A stretch of DNA of 64,000 nucleotides, from contig NZ_CP018061.1 of the NCBI RefSeq assembly GCF_002813755.1, positions 614,501 to 678,500 of the forward strand, written 5' to 3'. Of the stretch, positions 41,788-51,106 are shown piece after piece. Source of the DNA: Enterococcus mundtii (GTDB lineage Bacteria; Bacillota; Bacilli; Lactobacillales; Enterococcaceae). Below the pieces are notes generated by a model. It was not told where the DNA came from. It made no database searches and saw nothing but the letters and a program-made list of their open reading frames with translations. Each line of letters opens with the position of its first letter. Positions within the stretch are counted from its first letter, which is position 1. Both the position numbers and the translations under genes were made by a program.

Positions 41788-42298
41788 ATTAATGAAATTA
41801 GAGGACTTAAAACCAGCAGATTATAATCCAAGAGTTAAGTTAGAACCAGGTATGGACGAATACGAGAAGTTAAAACAGTCCATTTTAGAATTTGGCTTTG
41901 TTGATCCGCCTATTTTTAACAAACGAACAGGAAACCTCGTTGGCGGGCATCAACGTGTTGCTGTGGCTAAAGATTTGGGCCTATGCGAAGAGATAGAGGT
42001 GTCCGTAGTATATTTATCCCTAGAGAAAGAAAAAGCACTCAATGTGGCTCTTAATAAGATTTCTGGACAGTGGGATGAAGAAAAGCTCGCAAGTTTATTG
42101 CAAACTCTCAATAATGATGAAATCTTACTAACTGGATTTGATGAAAATGAGGTATCAGAATTGTTAAATGAAATCGAAATACCGAATTTTGAACCAGGTA
42201 CTATTGATGAACAGGGAGATTTGACAACTCTAGAACCCAAAATGATTGTTTGCCCATGTTGTGGAAAGGAGTTCGATTTACGAGATGTTGAAAGTTGA
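41777..42298 (+). CDS. ParB/Srx-like nuclease-fold protein with C-terminal zinc motif
   Basis: 173 residues. Residues 1-110 form a ParB-N/sulfiredoxin-type domain (LKPADYNPRVKL, GGHQRVAVAKDLG, LNKISGQWDEEKLASLL). The C terminus carries CPCCGKEFDL. Such ParB-like proteins often precede DNA-modifying enzymes in phages; here the Mom-like gene starts inside its end. It could supply NTPase or amidation steps for base modification, by inference from gene neighbourhoods. Confidence 0.8.
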   Translation: MQIELMKLEDLKPADYNPRVKLEPGMDEYEKLKQSILEFGFVDPPIFNKRTGNLVGGHQRVAVAKDLGLCEEIEVSVVYLSLEKEKALNVALNKISGQWDEEKLASLLQTLNNDEILLTGFDENEVSELLNEIEIPNFEPGTIDEQGDLTTLEPKMIVCPCCGKEFDLRDVES

Positions 42299-42887
42299 TT
42301 GGGCTACTCATGAAGCTACTAGATATGCTTGTACCCATTTTCATTACAGCAAAAGCGTTCCGGTTGGGAAACTGATCAAAATTGGAGCATGGGAAGATGG
42401 AAAATTTATAGGTGTAGTAATTTTCAGTCGAGGAGCAAATAAAAGTATAGGGAGCCCATATGGACTAAAGCAAACAGAATGCTGTGAGCTAACAAGAGTA
42501 GCTTTAACAAAACATAAAGCATTCGTTTCTGAAATATTAGCTAAAGCAATTAAATTCTTAAAAGAATTCAATCCAGAAATGCAGTTGATTGTCAGTTATG
42601 CTGATACAGATCAAAATCACCATGGTGGAATATATCAAGCAACTAACTGGATTTATGAAGGTAAAACCAGTGGTGAACGGTATTTCATAATCCATGGTAA
42701 AAAGACACATCCTAAGTCAATTCATGCTAAGTATGGGACTGGCTCACAGAGACTGGATTTCTTGAGAAAACATGTTGATCCTAAAGCAGAAGTGTATGAA
42801 TCAAATGGTAAACATAAATACTTGATGCCATTAAATAAAAAAATCAGAAAACAAATTATTAAACTAAATAAACCATATCCAAAATAA
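42285..42887 (+). CDS. Mom-like DNA adenine modification protein (GNAT fold)
   Basis: 200 residues from the ATG at 42285, overlapping the ParB-like gene by 14 bp; an earlier in-frame start lies deep inside that gene. The pattern ATRYACTHFHYSKSVPVGK, GVVIFSRGANKSIGSPYG, CELTRVALTKHKAFVSEILAKAIKFLK and LIVSYADTDQNHHGGIYQATNWIYEGKT is that of phage Mom-family GNAT-fold proteins. In phage Mu, Mom converts adenine to N6-carbamoylmethyladenine and protects DNA from restriction. Assigned by motif memory, not by search. Confidence 0.78.
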   Translation: MLKVDWATHEATRYACTHFHYSKSVPVGKLIKIGAWEDGKFIGVVIFSRGANKSIGSPYGLKQTECCELTRVALTKHKAFVSEILAKAIKFLKEFNPEMQLIVSYADTDQNHHGGIYQATNWIYEGKTSGERYFIIHGKKTHPKSIHAKYGTGSQRLDFLRKHVDPKAEVYESNGKHKYLMPLNKKIRKQIIKLNKPYPK

Positions 42888-42891
42888 AAAA

Positions 42892-42993
42892 GAAGCCGAG
42901 TGCGCTAACACTCGACTACTTCAACGAGGACACTAAGTCCCCGAAGACACAGAGAATTCCCACGCGTGGATTTTCGACACCCTCTGTGTCTTT
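42892..42993 (+). terminator. multi-hairpin element after the Mom-like gene
   Basis: CGAGTG/CACTCG hairpin, then an 11-bp stem AAGACACAGAG (42944-42954) with CTCTGTGTCTT (42982-42992). The outer stem encloses the palindrome CCACGCGTGG (42960-42969). T-tail short. It could end or attenuate transcription between the modification pair and terS. Confidence 0.6.
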
Positions 42994-43026
42994 TAGCATC
43001 ATAACAGATGTAGGGGTGCTTAGACA

Positions 43027-43236
43027 ATGGAAAACGAAAACTTTGATTTAGATTATGAGATTGAAAAGGCGATGGAGAAAGCAGAGTCTATTGATGAATA
43101 TAAGAAAATCATTCGAGTGGCTTTGGGGAAATGGCTTAAAAATCTCCAGTCAGGACAAATCAAGTTGGATAAAGTTTCCGATTTAAAGATATTGATTGAA
43201 GCTGATTTAATGTTAAAGGATATCTATCATGATTGA
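43027..43236 (+). CDS. hypothetical phage protein, 69 residues
   Basis: Acidic helical protein (MENENFDLDYEIEKAMEKAESIDEYKKIIRVAL). Its stop codon overlaps the TTGACA of the promoter for the following gene. Weak ribosome site (AGGGG). Function unknown. Confidence 0.6.
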   Translation: MENENFDLDYEIEKAMEKAESIDEYKKIIRVALGKWLKNLQSGQIKLDKVSDLKILIEADLMLKDIYHD

Positions 43237-43263
43237 CAAATTTCATGAAATTCCTGATATACT
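43233..43263 (+). promoter_or_regulatory. promoter of the accessory gene at 43292
   Basis: TTGACA (43233-43238) and an extended -10 TGATATACT (TATACT at 43258-43263), 19-bp spacing. Confidence 0.65.
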
Positions 43264-43291
43264 TTAAGTAAAATATATTGGGAGTGTTTTT

Positions 43292-44065
43292 ATGGAATGG
43301 TGGAAGTTATGGGTACCTTTTATTGGAACTATTTTAGGCATTGGTGCTAATGTTTTTATTGATTTTAGACAAAGTAAAAAACAACAAGTATTTGAAGAGG
43401 AAATAACTCGAACAAAAATAGATGCAGATTTAAAGGCTAAAGCAAGGATAAAGTGGATAGGTGAAGTCAGACAAAAATCATCAGAACTGATTTCTTTATT
43501 TTTATCATTACAAAAAAAGAAAATCGATTTTTATGAACAATGGCTAAAGATTGAAGAAGCATCTGAATTACTTAAGCTTTACTTTAATTCAATAAAATCA
43601 CCTGAAGCAGTAGAAGGAATTTATATAAGTAATACTGTAATAAAGATCTCTGATAACATAGAGAGTATTTTACTAAATAGTTCAACGAACGAAAATAAGA
43701 ATAGTTATATTCGAAAGTATGTGGAACTGTTAGTAGAGTTGTATAAAGATAATAAATATCAAGAAAATGCTAAATATAAAGAGATGTACAACAACTATTT
43801 AGACGAAGCATACGAAAAGATGTTTTATTTTAATTTAAAATACGACGATTCAAAATTGAAAGAAATACTTGCGAAACCAGAAGGAAATCTCAATGATGAT
43901 GAACACGAATATAAAAGTATCAAAACAAGTATTGATTCATACGATGAAAGGCTTAAAAAAATAGAGGAAGAATTAAGAGGATATCAACAAGCTATCGATT
44001 ATTTTTCTAAAATAATAGCTTTGTATTTGAAAATAGAATGGGATAAAGCTAAACAAGGGAAATAG
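43292..44065 (+). CDS. membrane-anchored coiled-coil protein, candidate moron
   Basis: 257 residues: one N-terminal helix (WWKLWVPFIGTILGIGANVFI) and a long charged helical cytoplasmic region. It has its own promoter and is more A/T-rich than its neighbours. It interrupts the usual order between small late genes and terS, so it is probably independently expressed cargo (exclusion or defence), which is inference. No domain recognised. Confidence 0.65.
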   Translation: MEWWKLWVPFIGTILGIGANVFIDFRQSKKQQVFEEEITRTKIDADLKAKARIKWIGEVRQKSSELISLFLSLQKKKIDFYEQWLKIEEASELLKLYFNSIKSPEAVEGIYISNTVIKISDNIESILLNSSTNENKNSYIRKYVELLVELYKDNKYQENAKYKEMYNNYLDEAYEKMFYFNLKYDDSKLKEILAKPEGNLNDDEHEYKSIKTSIDSYDERLKKIEEELRGYQQAIDYFSKIIALYLKIEWDKAKQGK

Positions 44066-44111
44066 AAAAACAAAACTCAACCAAATTAGATTGTGAGGTG
44101 GTGTATATTGA

Positions 44112-44978
44112 ATGGCAAGAAAACGTGATCCAAGACGTGATGAAGCCAAAAGGATTTGGCTAGAATCCAACGGAGAAAAGCAATTGAAAGAAATTGCATC
44201 AGAATTAAATGTTTCAGATTCTCAAATTAGAAAATGGAAATCAATAGATAAATGGAGTGCTGAATTGAAAGGTAATGTTACCAATGCAAAAGGTAACGTT
44301 ACTAATCAAGGAGGCGCTCCTTTTGGTAATCAGAATGCTAAAGGGAATAAAGGGAACAGCAGGGCATCACCACCTAAGAGAAACAAGAACGCTTTGAAAA
44401 CAGGTGAGTATGAAACAATATTTTTTGATACATTAAGCGATGACGAGAAGGACATCTATTCAAGTTTGGATGATGATCCTTCTTTTGTTTTGTCTGAGGA
44501 AATACGGTTGCTGAAGATAAGGCAATTGCGAATGATGAAACGGATAAAAGAAGCCGAGTCAGGTTTAAACGATGAAGAGGTTGACCGCCTGCAACAATTG
44601 CGAAAGATTAAAACACCAATCGAAAAGGATGGTAAGAAGCTAGAAATCAAGCGTGAGGTTATGCAAGATGTTCAAGTAACAAGGAAAACCTATCGGAAAA
44701 TAGATAATATTTTATCTTTAGAAGAAGCATTGACGAGAATCAGCAATAACCTAACAAAAACAATTAAGCTGTTTAATGAATTAGAGTTACAGGCTGAAAG
44801 AACTAAGCTCGCAAGTATTCAAGTGAGAAAATTATCAGCTGAAACTAAGATTGTTGAGAATACAGCTGATAAGCTAACATCTAGTGGTAAAGTCAACGAG
44901 TTACTTCGTTCCTTGTTGGATGTTAAGTTAGGAGGAGATGGCAGTGGTTCAGCTACAATTCAGTCAGAAACAGATTGA
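44112..44978 (+). CDS. terS: terminase small subunit
   Basis: 288 residues. N-terminal HTH (KQLKEIASELNVSDSQIRKWKSIDKWS) for recognition of the packaging site, a basic linker with NVTNQGGAPFGNQNAKGNKG (common in TerS), and a helical oligomerisation region (YRKIDNILSLEEALTRISNNLTKTIKLFNELE). The start ATG at 44112 follows GAGGTGG. It overlaps terL by 41 bp. Confidence 0.88.
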   Translation: MARKRDPRRDEAKRIWLESNGEKQLKEIASELNVSDSQIRKWKSIDKWSAELKGNVTNAKGNVTNQGGAPFGNQNAKGNKGNSRASPPKRNKNALKTGEYETIFFDTLSDDEKDIYSSLDDDPSFVLSEEIRLLKIRQLRMMKRIKEAESGLNDEEVDRLQQLRKIKTPIEKDGKKLEIKREVMQDVQVTRKTYRKIDNILSLEEALTRISNNLTKTIKLFNELELQAERTKLASIQVRKLSAETKIVENTADKLTSSGKVNELLRSLLDVKLGGDGSGSATIQSETD

Positions 44979-46236
44979 AAACATCAACCAACCTACTGAA
45001 GGCATAACGTTTGAGTTGAACGAAGGTACACCAAGGAGTGGGAAAACTACTTCTGACATCTTTAAAATGGCAGATTTCTATTTACAATCACCTGACCAGA
45101 ACCATCTCGTGACTGCATACAACCAAGAACAAGCATATCGGATGTTTATGGATGGCGATGGATTAGGATTAGTCCATATTTTCGACGGTTGTTCAGATAT
45201 ACGTCATGACGAACATGGCGATCATCTATTACTCTATGCTCCGAACGGTGAAAAGAAAATCTATTACAAAGGCGGAGGGAAAATAAATTCAGTCGGTGCC
45301 ATTACAGGTATGTCTTTGGGATCCGTAACATTTCTTGAATTCAATCTATTGCACAAAGATTTTATTAATGAGTGTTTTAGACGAACCTTTGCTGCTGAAT
45401 GGCGCTATCACTTAGGCGAACAAAATCCGCCAGCTCCGAATCATCCAAATCTTGAATTATTAGAACGTTTTGAGAAGTCGGGACGTTTTTTATTTCGTCA
45501 CTGGACACCGAATGATAACCCAATACTTGGAGAAGACCGAAAAAAACAATTATACGATGAGTTATCAAGTAGTGAATATCTTCTAGAACGTGACTGGTAT
45601 GGACATAGGGTGTTGCCACAAGGTGTGATTTACTCCATGTTTGGCAAGAAAAATAAAGCTGATGTCATTCAAGGAAATATAGTAGAAACCTTTTTTACAG
45701 CCGATGGAGGACAAGCAGATGCTACGACTTGCGCCTTTTGGGTTGTTACTCATCATGAGGGTAAATTCTATTTATATCGTTTAGCTAACTATTATCACAG
45801 CGGAACGGATACAGGTGAAACCAAAGCAATGTCAGTTTATGCGAAAGAAATTAAAAAGTTTGTGGAATGGTGTTACACGAAATGGAGTTCTCTACCTCAT
45901 TGGAATTGGTTCTTTGTCGATCCAGCATGTAAAACACTAAGAACTGAGTTGGATTTGATTGGTATTGATACCGACAAAGCAGACAACAATAGTTCAGATA
46001 AAGTGGCTAGCAACGGATTGAAAATCGAGGTAGGGATTGAAAGGCTACAAAATACTATGACAAGCGGTCAATTTATTATTTTGGAAACAGGTGATAAATA
46101 TGATCACTATAGTTTTGAAAAAGAAATATCAATGTATGTGAGAAATGACAATGGATTACCAATTGATAAATACAACCATGCTCTCGATGAAGCGAGATAT
46201 GGAAATAACTATTTTTACAAAACTTACATCGCTTAG
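44938..46236 (+). CDS. terL: terminase large subunit
   Basis: 432 residues; the packaging motor ATPase and nuclease. Walker A GTPRSGKTT; Walker B-like VTFLEFNLL in place of the usual acidic pair; coupling region WTPNDNP; nuclease domain begins with FFTADGGQADATTCAF (first catalytic aspartate) and later WFFVDPA. Order terS-terL-portal is standard. Confidence 0.93.
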   Translation: MAVVQLQFSQKQIENINQPTEGITFELNEGTPRSGKTTSDIFKMADFYLQSPDQNHLVTAYNQEQAYRMFMDGDGLGLVHIFDGCSDIRHDEHGDHLLLYAPNGEKKIYYKGGGKINSVGAITGMSLGSVTFLEFNLLHKDFINECFRRTFAAEWRYHLGEQNPPAPNHPNLELLERFEKSGRFLFRHWTPNDNPILGEDRKKQLYDELSSSEYLLERDWYGHRVLPQGVIYSMFGKKNKADVIQGNIVETFFTADGGQADATTCAFWVVTHHEGKFYLYRLANYYHSGTDTGETKAMSVYAKEIKKFVEWCYTKWSSLPHWNWFFVDPACKTLRTELDLIGIDTDKADNNSSDKVASNGLKIEVGIERLQNTMTSGQFIILETGDKYDHYSFEKEISMYVRNDNGLPIDKYNHALDEARYGNNYFYKTYIA

Positions 46237-46251
46237 AAAAGAGGTGGGGAA

Positions 46252-47751
46252 ATGTTCGAGAAATTAAAAGCTTTATTCAAGATTGGAGGTGCGAAAATAG
46301 GAATGGTTGAAACATTAAACAGTATCACAGATCACCCAAAAATAGCGATGGATTCTAGTGAGTTGGAAAGAATCAAAGACAACAAAACAATTTATAAAAA
46401 CATTTATGGCAACGTCTCTTATATCAATAGCGATGGAAAAGAGCAACAACGGCCATTTCATTCGTTAAATGTGTCCAAAGTAGTTGCTAGAAAATTATCT
46501 AAGTTAGTGTTCAATGATGGTTGCAATATCAGCTTAGATGATGATGAAGCTGATAAATTTTTGCAGTCTGTATTTGCCGATAATAAATTTAGAAAGAACT
46601 TTGGGGAAGAGTTAGAAGCTGGGTATGCCATCGGCGGATTAGCTTTAAGGCCTTATGTAGATACCAGTACAAATAAAATAAAAATATCTTTCTGTCGTGC
46701 TGACACTTTTTTTCCACTTCAATCAAATACTAATGACATTTCAGAAGCTGCAATTGTCACGAAATCACAACAAGCCGAAGGACAAAAAACAATTTACTAT
46801 ACGTTGATAGAGTTTCATGAATGGGAAAATGAAACCTATGTTATAAGGAATGAATTGTATCGATCAGAACAGCAAAGCCAAGTAGGTGTTAGGATTCCGC
46901 TGAGTTATTTAGATAAGTACAAGAATTTAAGCGAAGAGACAGTTTTGGAAGGCTTCAGTCGTCCATTGTTTGTATATATAAAGTTGGCAGGTAAAAATAA
47001 TATTGATTTAGATAGTCCACTAAGTTTAGGCATTATCGACAATGCAAAACGACAAATCAAAGATATAAACGAGAAATATGATGAATTCATGTGGGAAATT
47101 GAAGAAGGTAGGCGGAAGATTTTAGCATCAGATCATTTCTTCAAAGTGAAATATGATAATAACGGCCTACCTATTAAGCGATTTGATAGTAAGACTTCTG
47201 TATTTCAACATCTTAAATCAGACGAACCTTTTATTAATGAATTTGTTCCATCTTTACGGTCTGCTGAATTTATTGAAAGTATCAATTTTATTTTGCGAAT
47301 AATCGAAATTCAAACAGGATTTTCTAGTGGAACATTTAGTTTTGATGGTCAATCTGTCAAAACAGCAACAGAAATCATTAGTGAAAATTCAGAAACTTTT
47401 TCTACTCGATCCGACAACGTTCTTATCGTAGAAGAAGCACTGAAAGAACTGATTACTACAATATTCGAATTGGCATCTGCATATGGACTGTTTAATCCTG
47501 TCAAAGATTTTGGAATGAATATTGATTTTGATGATGGGGTTTTCCAATCACAAGATGCGAAAGCTGATTATTATTCTAAGTTATTGACTGCTGGCTTGAC
47601 TTCTAAACTTACAGCCATTCAAAAATTGACTGGAGTAACAGAGAAGGAAGCGAAGAAAATAGTCTACGAGATCAGAGCAGAAACGCTTGAGATGGATTAT
47701 TCAGAACATGAACAAAATATACTTGAAGGACAATTAGGAAGTGAAGAATAG
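46252..47751 (+). CDS. portal protein (SPP1 gp6-like)
   Basis: A 499-residue protein forming the dodecameric DNA entry vertex. The family signature is seen in FNDGCNISLDDDEADKFLQSVFADNKF, the stem/crown region, and IETQTGFSSGTFSFDG-like residues 345-360. It begins after AGAGGTGGGG and its stop overlaps the next start. Confidence 0.9.
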   Translation: MFEKLKALFKIGGAKIGMVETLNSITDHPKIAMDSSELERIKDNKTIYKNIYGNVSYINSDGKEQQRPFHSLNVSKVVARKLSKLVFNDGCNISLDDDEADKFLQSVFADNKFRKNFGEELEAGYAIGGLALRPYVDTSTNKIKISFCRADTFFPLQSNTNDISEAAIVTKSQQAEGQKTIYYTLIEFHEWENETYVIRNELYRSEQQSQVGVRIPLSYLDKYKNLSEETVLEGFSRPLFVYIKLAGKNNIDLDSPLSLGIIDNAKRQIKDINEKYDEFMWEIEEGRRKILASDHFFKVKYDNNGLPIKRFDSKTSVFQHLKSDEPFINEFVPSLRSAEFIESINFILRIIEIQTGFSSGTFSFDGQSVKTATEIISENSETFSTRSDNVLIVEEALKELITTIFELASAYGLFNPVKDFGMNIDFDDGVFQSQDAKADYYSKLLTAGLTSKLTAIQKLTGVTEKEAKKIVYEIRAETLEMDYSEHEQNILEGQLGSEE

Positions 47752-48914
47752 TGATCACTCCGCATCAATTAGATTTATGGTCCAGTAACATGTCTCATCT
47801 TTATCAATCGTTAGAAGGTGAACTGATACGCATTCTTATCAAACGCTTGAATAACGGACACGATAATATTTTAGACTGGCAGAGGGAAAAGCTTCAGCAA
47901 TTACACTTATTTAACAAAGAAACTGTAAAGGTTATTTCTCAAGTAACAGGAATCGCACAAAGCGAAGTTGAAAAGATATTTGAGGAATCAGGTGAGAAGA
48001 TTGTCAGAGATTTAGATAGCCAATTGCCATACGACGCAAAACCTTTGCCGACAAATCTAGACAATATCATGAACGCTTATTATGAACAGGTTTGGTCTGA
48101 TATTGATAACTACGTGAATCAAACACTATTGTCCACTAACTTTGGATATGGAACTGCTACGACCCAAATGTATTCGGAAATTATTAATAAAACAACTGCC
48201 GCATACAATAGCGGTCTATTTACCTTTGAGGAAGCTTTGGAAAAGACAGTTCAGCAATGGGCACAAAAAGGTATCAAGTCTACTTTTATTGATAAAGGGG
48301 GGCATACATGGAGCCTAGAACGCTATGTTAGAACGGTTTTAAAGTCTACCCTAGCAAATACCTATGATACGTTAAGAAAAGACCGTATGAGTGAATATAG
48401 GGTCCATACGATACTAGTTACAAGTCATATGGGAGCAAGGCATGCCTGTTCTAAAATACAAGGTCATGTTGTAGATTTAAGGCAAACATCTGAATTGCCA
48501 TCAAATTGGAAGTATCGAAGTATCTATGATCCATATTGGCAAGCTGAATATGGAACTGCAGGAGGTCATCGAGGTGTAAATTGTCAGCATTTGCACATTC
48601 CATATATCCCTGGTGTAAGTACAAATAATCAACCTAAATTCGATTCAAAAGAAAATAAAAAAGTTGCCGAATTAACTAAGAAACAGCGGTATTTAGAAAG
48701 ACAGATTGTTAAATACAAGAAGAACAAAATGGTCTCTGAAGCTCTTGGTCAAGATTCAAATGCTAAAGAATGGACAAGAAAAATCAGAGCTACACAAAGC
48801 CGATTACGTAAATTAGTTGACTCAAATGATTATTTAAATAGAAACTATTCTCGTGAGAAAGTGTATACACCGATTAATACACTGCTGAAAGATTTTAGAT
48901 ACGACGATTTTTAA
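47751..48914 (+). CDS. minor capsid protein (phage_min_cap2/MuF-like)
   Basis: 387 residues; head morphogenesis protein following the portal. The C-terminal half contains the conserved SHMGARHACSKIQGHVVDL and GGHRGVNCQHLHIPYIPG motifs. GTG start overlapping the portal stop (TAGTG). Confidence 0.87.
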   Translation: MITPHQLDLWSSNMSHLYQSLEGELIRILIKRLNNGHDNILDWQREKLQQLHLFNKETVKVISQVTGIAQSEVEKIFEESGEKIVRDLDSQLPYDAKPLPTNLDNIMNAYYEQVWSDIDNYVNQTLLSTNFGYGTATTQMYSEIINKTTAAYNSGLFTFEEALEKTVQQWAQKGIKSTFIDKGGHTWSLERYVRTVLKSTLANTYDTLRKDRMSEYRVHTILVTSHMGARHACSKIQGHVVDLRQTSELPSNWKYRSIYDPYWQAEYGTAGGHRGVNCQHLHIPYIPGVSTNNQPKFDSKENKKVAELTKKQRYLERQIVKYKKNKMVSEALGQDSNAKEWTRKIRATQSRLRKLVDSNDYLNRNYSREKVYTPINTLLKDFRYDDF

Positions 48915-48945
48915 GCCTAGTCAATGACTCAGGCTTTTTATTTTT
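48913..48945 (+). terminator. terminator-like hairpin after the minor capsid gene
   Basis: AAGCCT/AGGCTT stem extended by GTC/GAC with a bulge; overlaps the TAA stop; tail TTTTTATTTTT. The following 75 bp lead to the scaffold gene without another gene. Confidence 0.7.
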
Positions 48946-49029
48946 GCCTTGTTTAGCTTGTTAAGGCGTTAAAGACAAACTGCTCCATCGTGGTCGTTGC
49001 CACGTTAAAACTCGAAAGGATGAAGAAAA

Positions 49030-49599
49030 ATGAAAAGAGAACAATTAAAAGAACTAGGTTTGACAGATGAGCAAGTTAATTCAGTCATGGGATTGCATGG
49101 CCAAACTGTTAACGATTTAAACAAGAATCTTTCTATTGCAGAGCAAGAGCGTGATCAATTTAAAGAACAACTAAACTCAAATCAAACTGAGTTGGATGCA
49201 CTGAAAGAATCAGCTAAAGGCAATGAAGATTTAACCCAACAGCTTGCCGAATTACAAAACAAATTTGATGCTGTCAAATCTGATTCTGAAACAAAACTTG
49301 CTGAACAACAAAAAGACTTTGCCATCAAATTAGCTCTAAAGGAAGCAAATGCGCTTGATGAAAACATTGTTTTGAATCTGTTAGATCGAGAAACAATCAA
49401 AGTCACAGATGATGGCTTGCAAGGTTTTGAAGAACAATTAAAAAGCTTGCAAGAAAATAAAGGATTTTTATTCCAACAAACCAATCCAAATGACAAATCT
49501 ACACCAACAATTGTAACTGGTGGAAATCCTACGGGTAGTGGACAAATTACAAATGAAGAAAAAATGGCCCAAGCCTTGGGTCTCAAAACTAATGAATAA
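49030..49599 (+). CDS. capsid scaffolding protein
   Basis: 189 residues of acidic coiled coil (MKREQLKELGLTDEQVNSVMGLHGQTVNDLNKNL..., the GP20/scaffold opening), with a C-terminal segment QALGLKTNE expected to contact the capsid. Directly upstream of the major capsid gene. Start after GAAAGGATG. Confidence 0.87.
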   Translation: MKREQLKELGLTDEQVNSVMGLHGQTVNDLNKNLSIAEQERDQFKEQLNSNQTELDALKESAKGNEDLTQQLAELQNKFDAVKSDSETKLAEQQKDFAIKLALKEANALDENIVLNLLDRETIKVTDDGLQGFEEQLKSLQENKGFLFQQTNPNDKSTPTIVTGGNPTGSGQITNEEKMAQALGLKTNE

Positions 49600-49615
49600 T
49601 TGGAGGAATTAAGAC

Positions 49616-50506
49616 ATGGCTATTAACTACGCAAAGAAAAATTCAGGTTTATTTGATCAAAAATTAACACAAGAAACATTGACATCTTTAATTGAAACAC
49701 CAAATGTAAATTGGACTGGTGCCAAATCTTTTGAAGTAACAACACTATCTACCACAGGATTTAAGAATCACTCACGTAGTAAAGGCTTTAATACTGGCTC
49801 ATATTCAAATGACAAAGAAACATATACTTTAGGTTTTGATCGTGATATCGAATTTTATGTAGACACGATGGATGTGGATGAAACAGATCAAGATTTAGCA
49901 GCTGCAAAAATTTCAAATACATTTATTACTGAAGAAGCTGGACCCGAAGTAGATGCTTATCGTTTCTCTAAGATGGCAACTGAAGCAATTAGTAATAAAA
50001 AGACAGATTCAGAAATTTTAACTGTAGATAATGTTTACTCGAAACTAAAAGCGGCTATTTTACCAATTCGTAAATATAAACCACAGAATATTATCACTTA
50101 CGTTTCATCAGAAACAATGGATCTTTTAGAACGTTCTAAAGAATTTAATCGCAATATTACAAATCAGAATGTTGGAGTGACTGCATTAGAATCGCGAGTA
50201 ACTTCTATTGATGGTGTTACTTTAGTAGAAGTATGGGATACGGAGCGTTTTGCAACAAAATTTGATTTTACAGAAGGATTTGTTAAAGCTGATGATGGGT
50301 TAGACATCAACTTTTTGGTAGTTGCTAAACCTGCGGTAATTGCTAAAGCAAAACATAATGCAGTATTTCTATTCGCTCCTGGTGATCATACTAATGGAGA
50401 CGGATATTTATATCAAAATCGTTTATATCATGATTTGTTTGTCTTAAAACAACAAAAAGATGGTTTATATGTTTCTACTAAGCCAGCAGCTACACAGGAG
50501 GGATAA
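49616..50506 (+). CDS. major capsid protein
   Basis: 296 residues. HK97-like capsid group (phage major capsid protein, N4-gp56-like or P22-coat type), beginning MAINYAKKNSGLFDQKLTQETLTSLIETPNVNWTGAKSFEV, a frequent opening in Firmicute siphovirus capsids. Start after GGAGGAATTAAG. Position after scaffold and before connectors supports the call. Confidence 0.9.
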   Translation: MAINYAKKNSGLFDQKLTQETLTSLIETPNVNWTGAKSFEVTTLSTTGFKNHSRSKGFNTGSYSNDKETYTLGFDRDIEFYVDTMDVDETDQDLAAAKISNTFITEEAGPEVDAYRFSKMATEAISNKKTDSEILTVDNVYSKLKAAILPIRKYKPQNIITYVSSETMDLLERSKEFNRNITNQNVGVTALESRVTSIDGVTLVEVWDTERFATKFDFTEGFVKADDGLDINFLVVAKPAVIAKAKHNAVFLFAPGDHTNGDGYLYQNRLYHDLFVLKQQKDGLYVSTKPAATQEG

Positions 50507-50513
50507 TATAAAG

Positions 50514-50678
50514 ATGATTAAATTGGAAAAAGCTAATATGGTTTATAGAGTACAAAAAGATAGTGATTTTCATAAAGAACTGTTAGCAAAAGATTTTAAA
50601 GAAGTAACTGAAAACAGTGACGAAGCTAAAGAAAATAATAAAGAAGACAAAGAAAATAAGGGTAAGAAGCAAAAATAG
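50514..50678 (+). CDS. small head protein, 54 residues
   Basis: The ATG at 50514 follows GGAGGG. Short N-terminal beta segment (MIKLEKANMVYRVQKDSDFHKELLAKDFKEV), then a Lys/Glu/Asn-rich tail. Similar short proteins often sit between capsid and connector genes. A longer frame from 50460 is rejected. Confidence 0.6.
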   Translation: MIKLEKANMVYRVQKDSDFHKELLAKDFKEVTENSDEAKENNKEDKENKGKKQK

Positions 50679-50699
50679 GGAGGCGCTAATGCCTCCTTT
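50679..50699 (+). terminator. hairpin before the connector gene
   Basis: GGAGGC/GCCTCC stem, six-base loop, short T-run. Its 5' arm could also sequester or mimic the downstream ribosome site AGGAGG. Confidence 0.45.
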
Positions 50700-50713
50700 A
50701 GTAGGAGGGGCAT

Positions 50714-51106
50714 ATGACATATATAGACTTTGAAGAGTTCAAAAAATTGTCTGGAAAAACTGATGATTTCAAATCGTCCTTTGACAAGTATTTATTAAAA
50801 GCATCTGCCATTTTGGATAATGAAACAAACTACTTCTACCGATTTCATAATATTAAAGATGATCCTATTGATTTTCGTGTTAACCAATTCAAATTAGCTC
50901 TTTGCGCTCAAATTATCTATTTTGATGAGGTTGGAGGGGATACTTATCACAGTATAAACAAAACTCCACAAAGTTTTTCTGCTGGTCGTACGAGTATCTC
51001 TAATAAGTCGTCAGAAAATGGTGGGGATACATCTTTGTTATCTGAAGATGTGTACGTCTATCTTGAAGGTACAGGACTTTTATATCGAGGTGTTCCCTCA
51101 TGTTAA
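50714..51106 (+). CDS. head-tail connector protein (adaptor)
   Basis: 130 residues of helical adaptor type (YIDFEEFKKLSGKTDDFKSSFDKYLLKASAILDNET), like gp6/gp15 connector proteins. First of four small neck/completion genes with overlapping ends. Confidence 0.78.
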   Translation: MTYIDFEEFKKLSGKTDDFKSSFDKYLLKASAILDNETNYFYRFHNIKDDPIDFRVNQFKLALCAQIIYFDEVGGDTYHSINKTPQSFSAGRTSISNKSSENGGDTSLLSEDVYVYLEGTGLLYRGVPSC

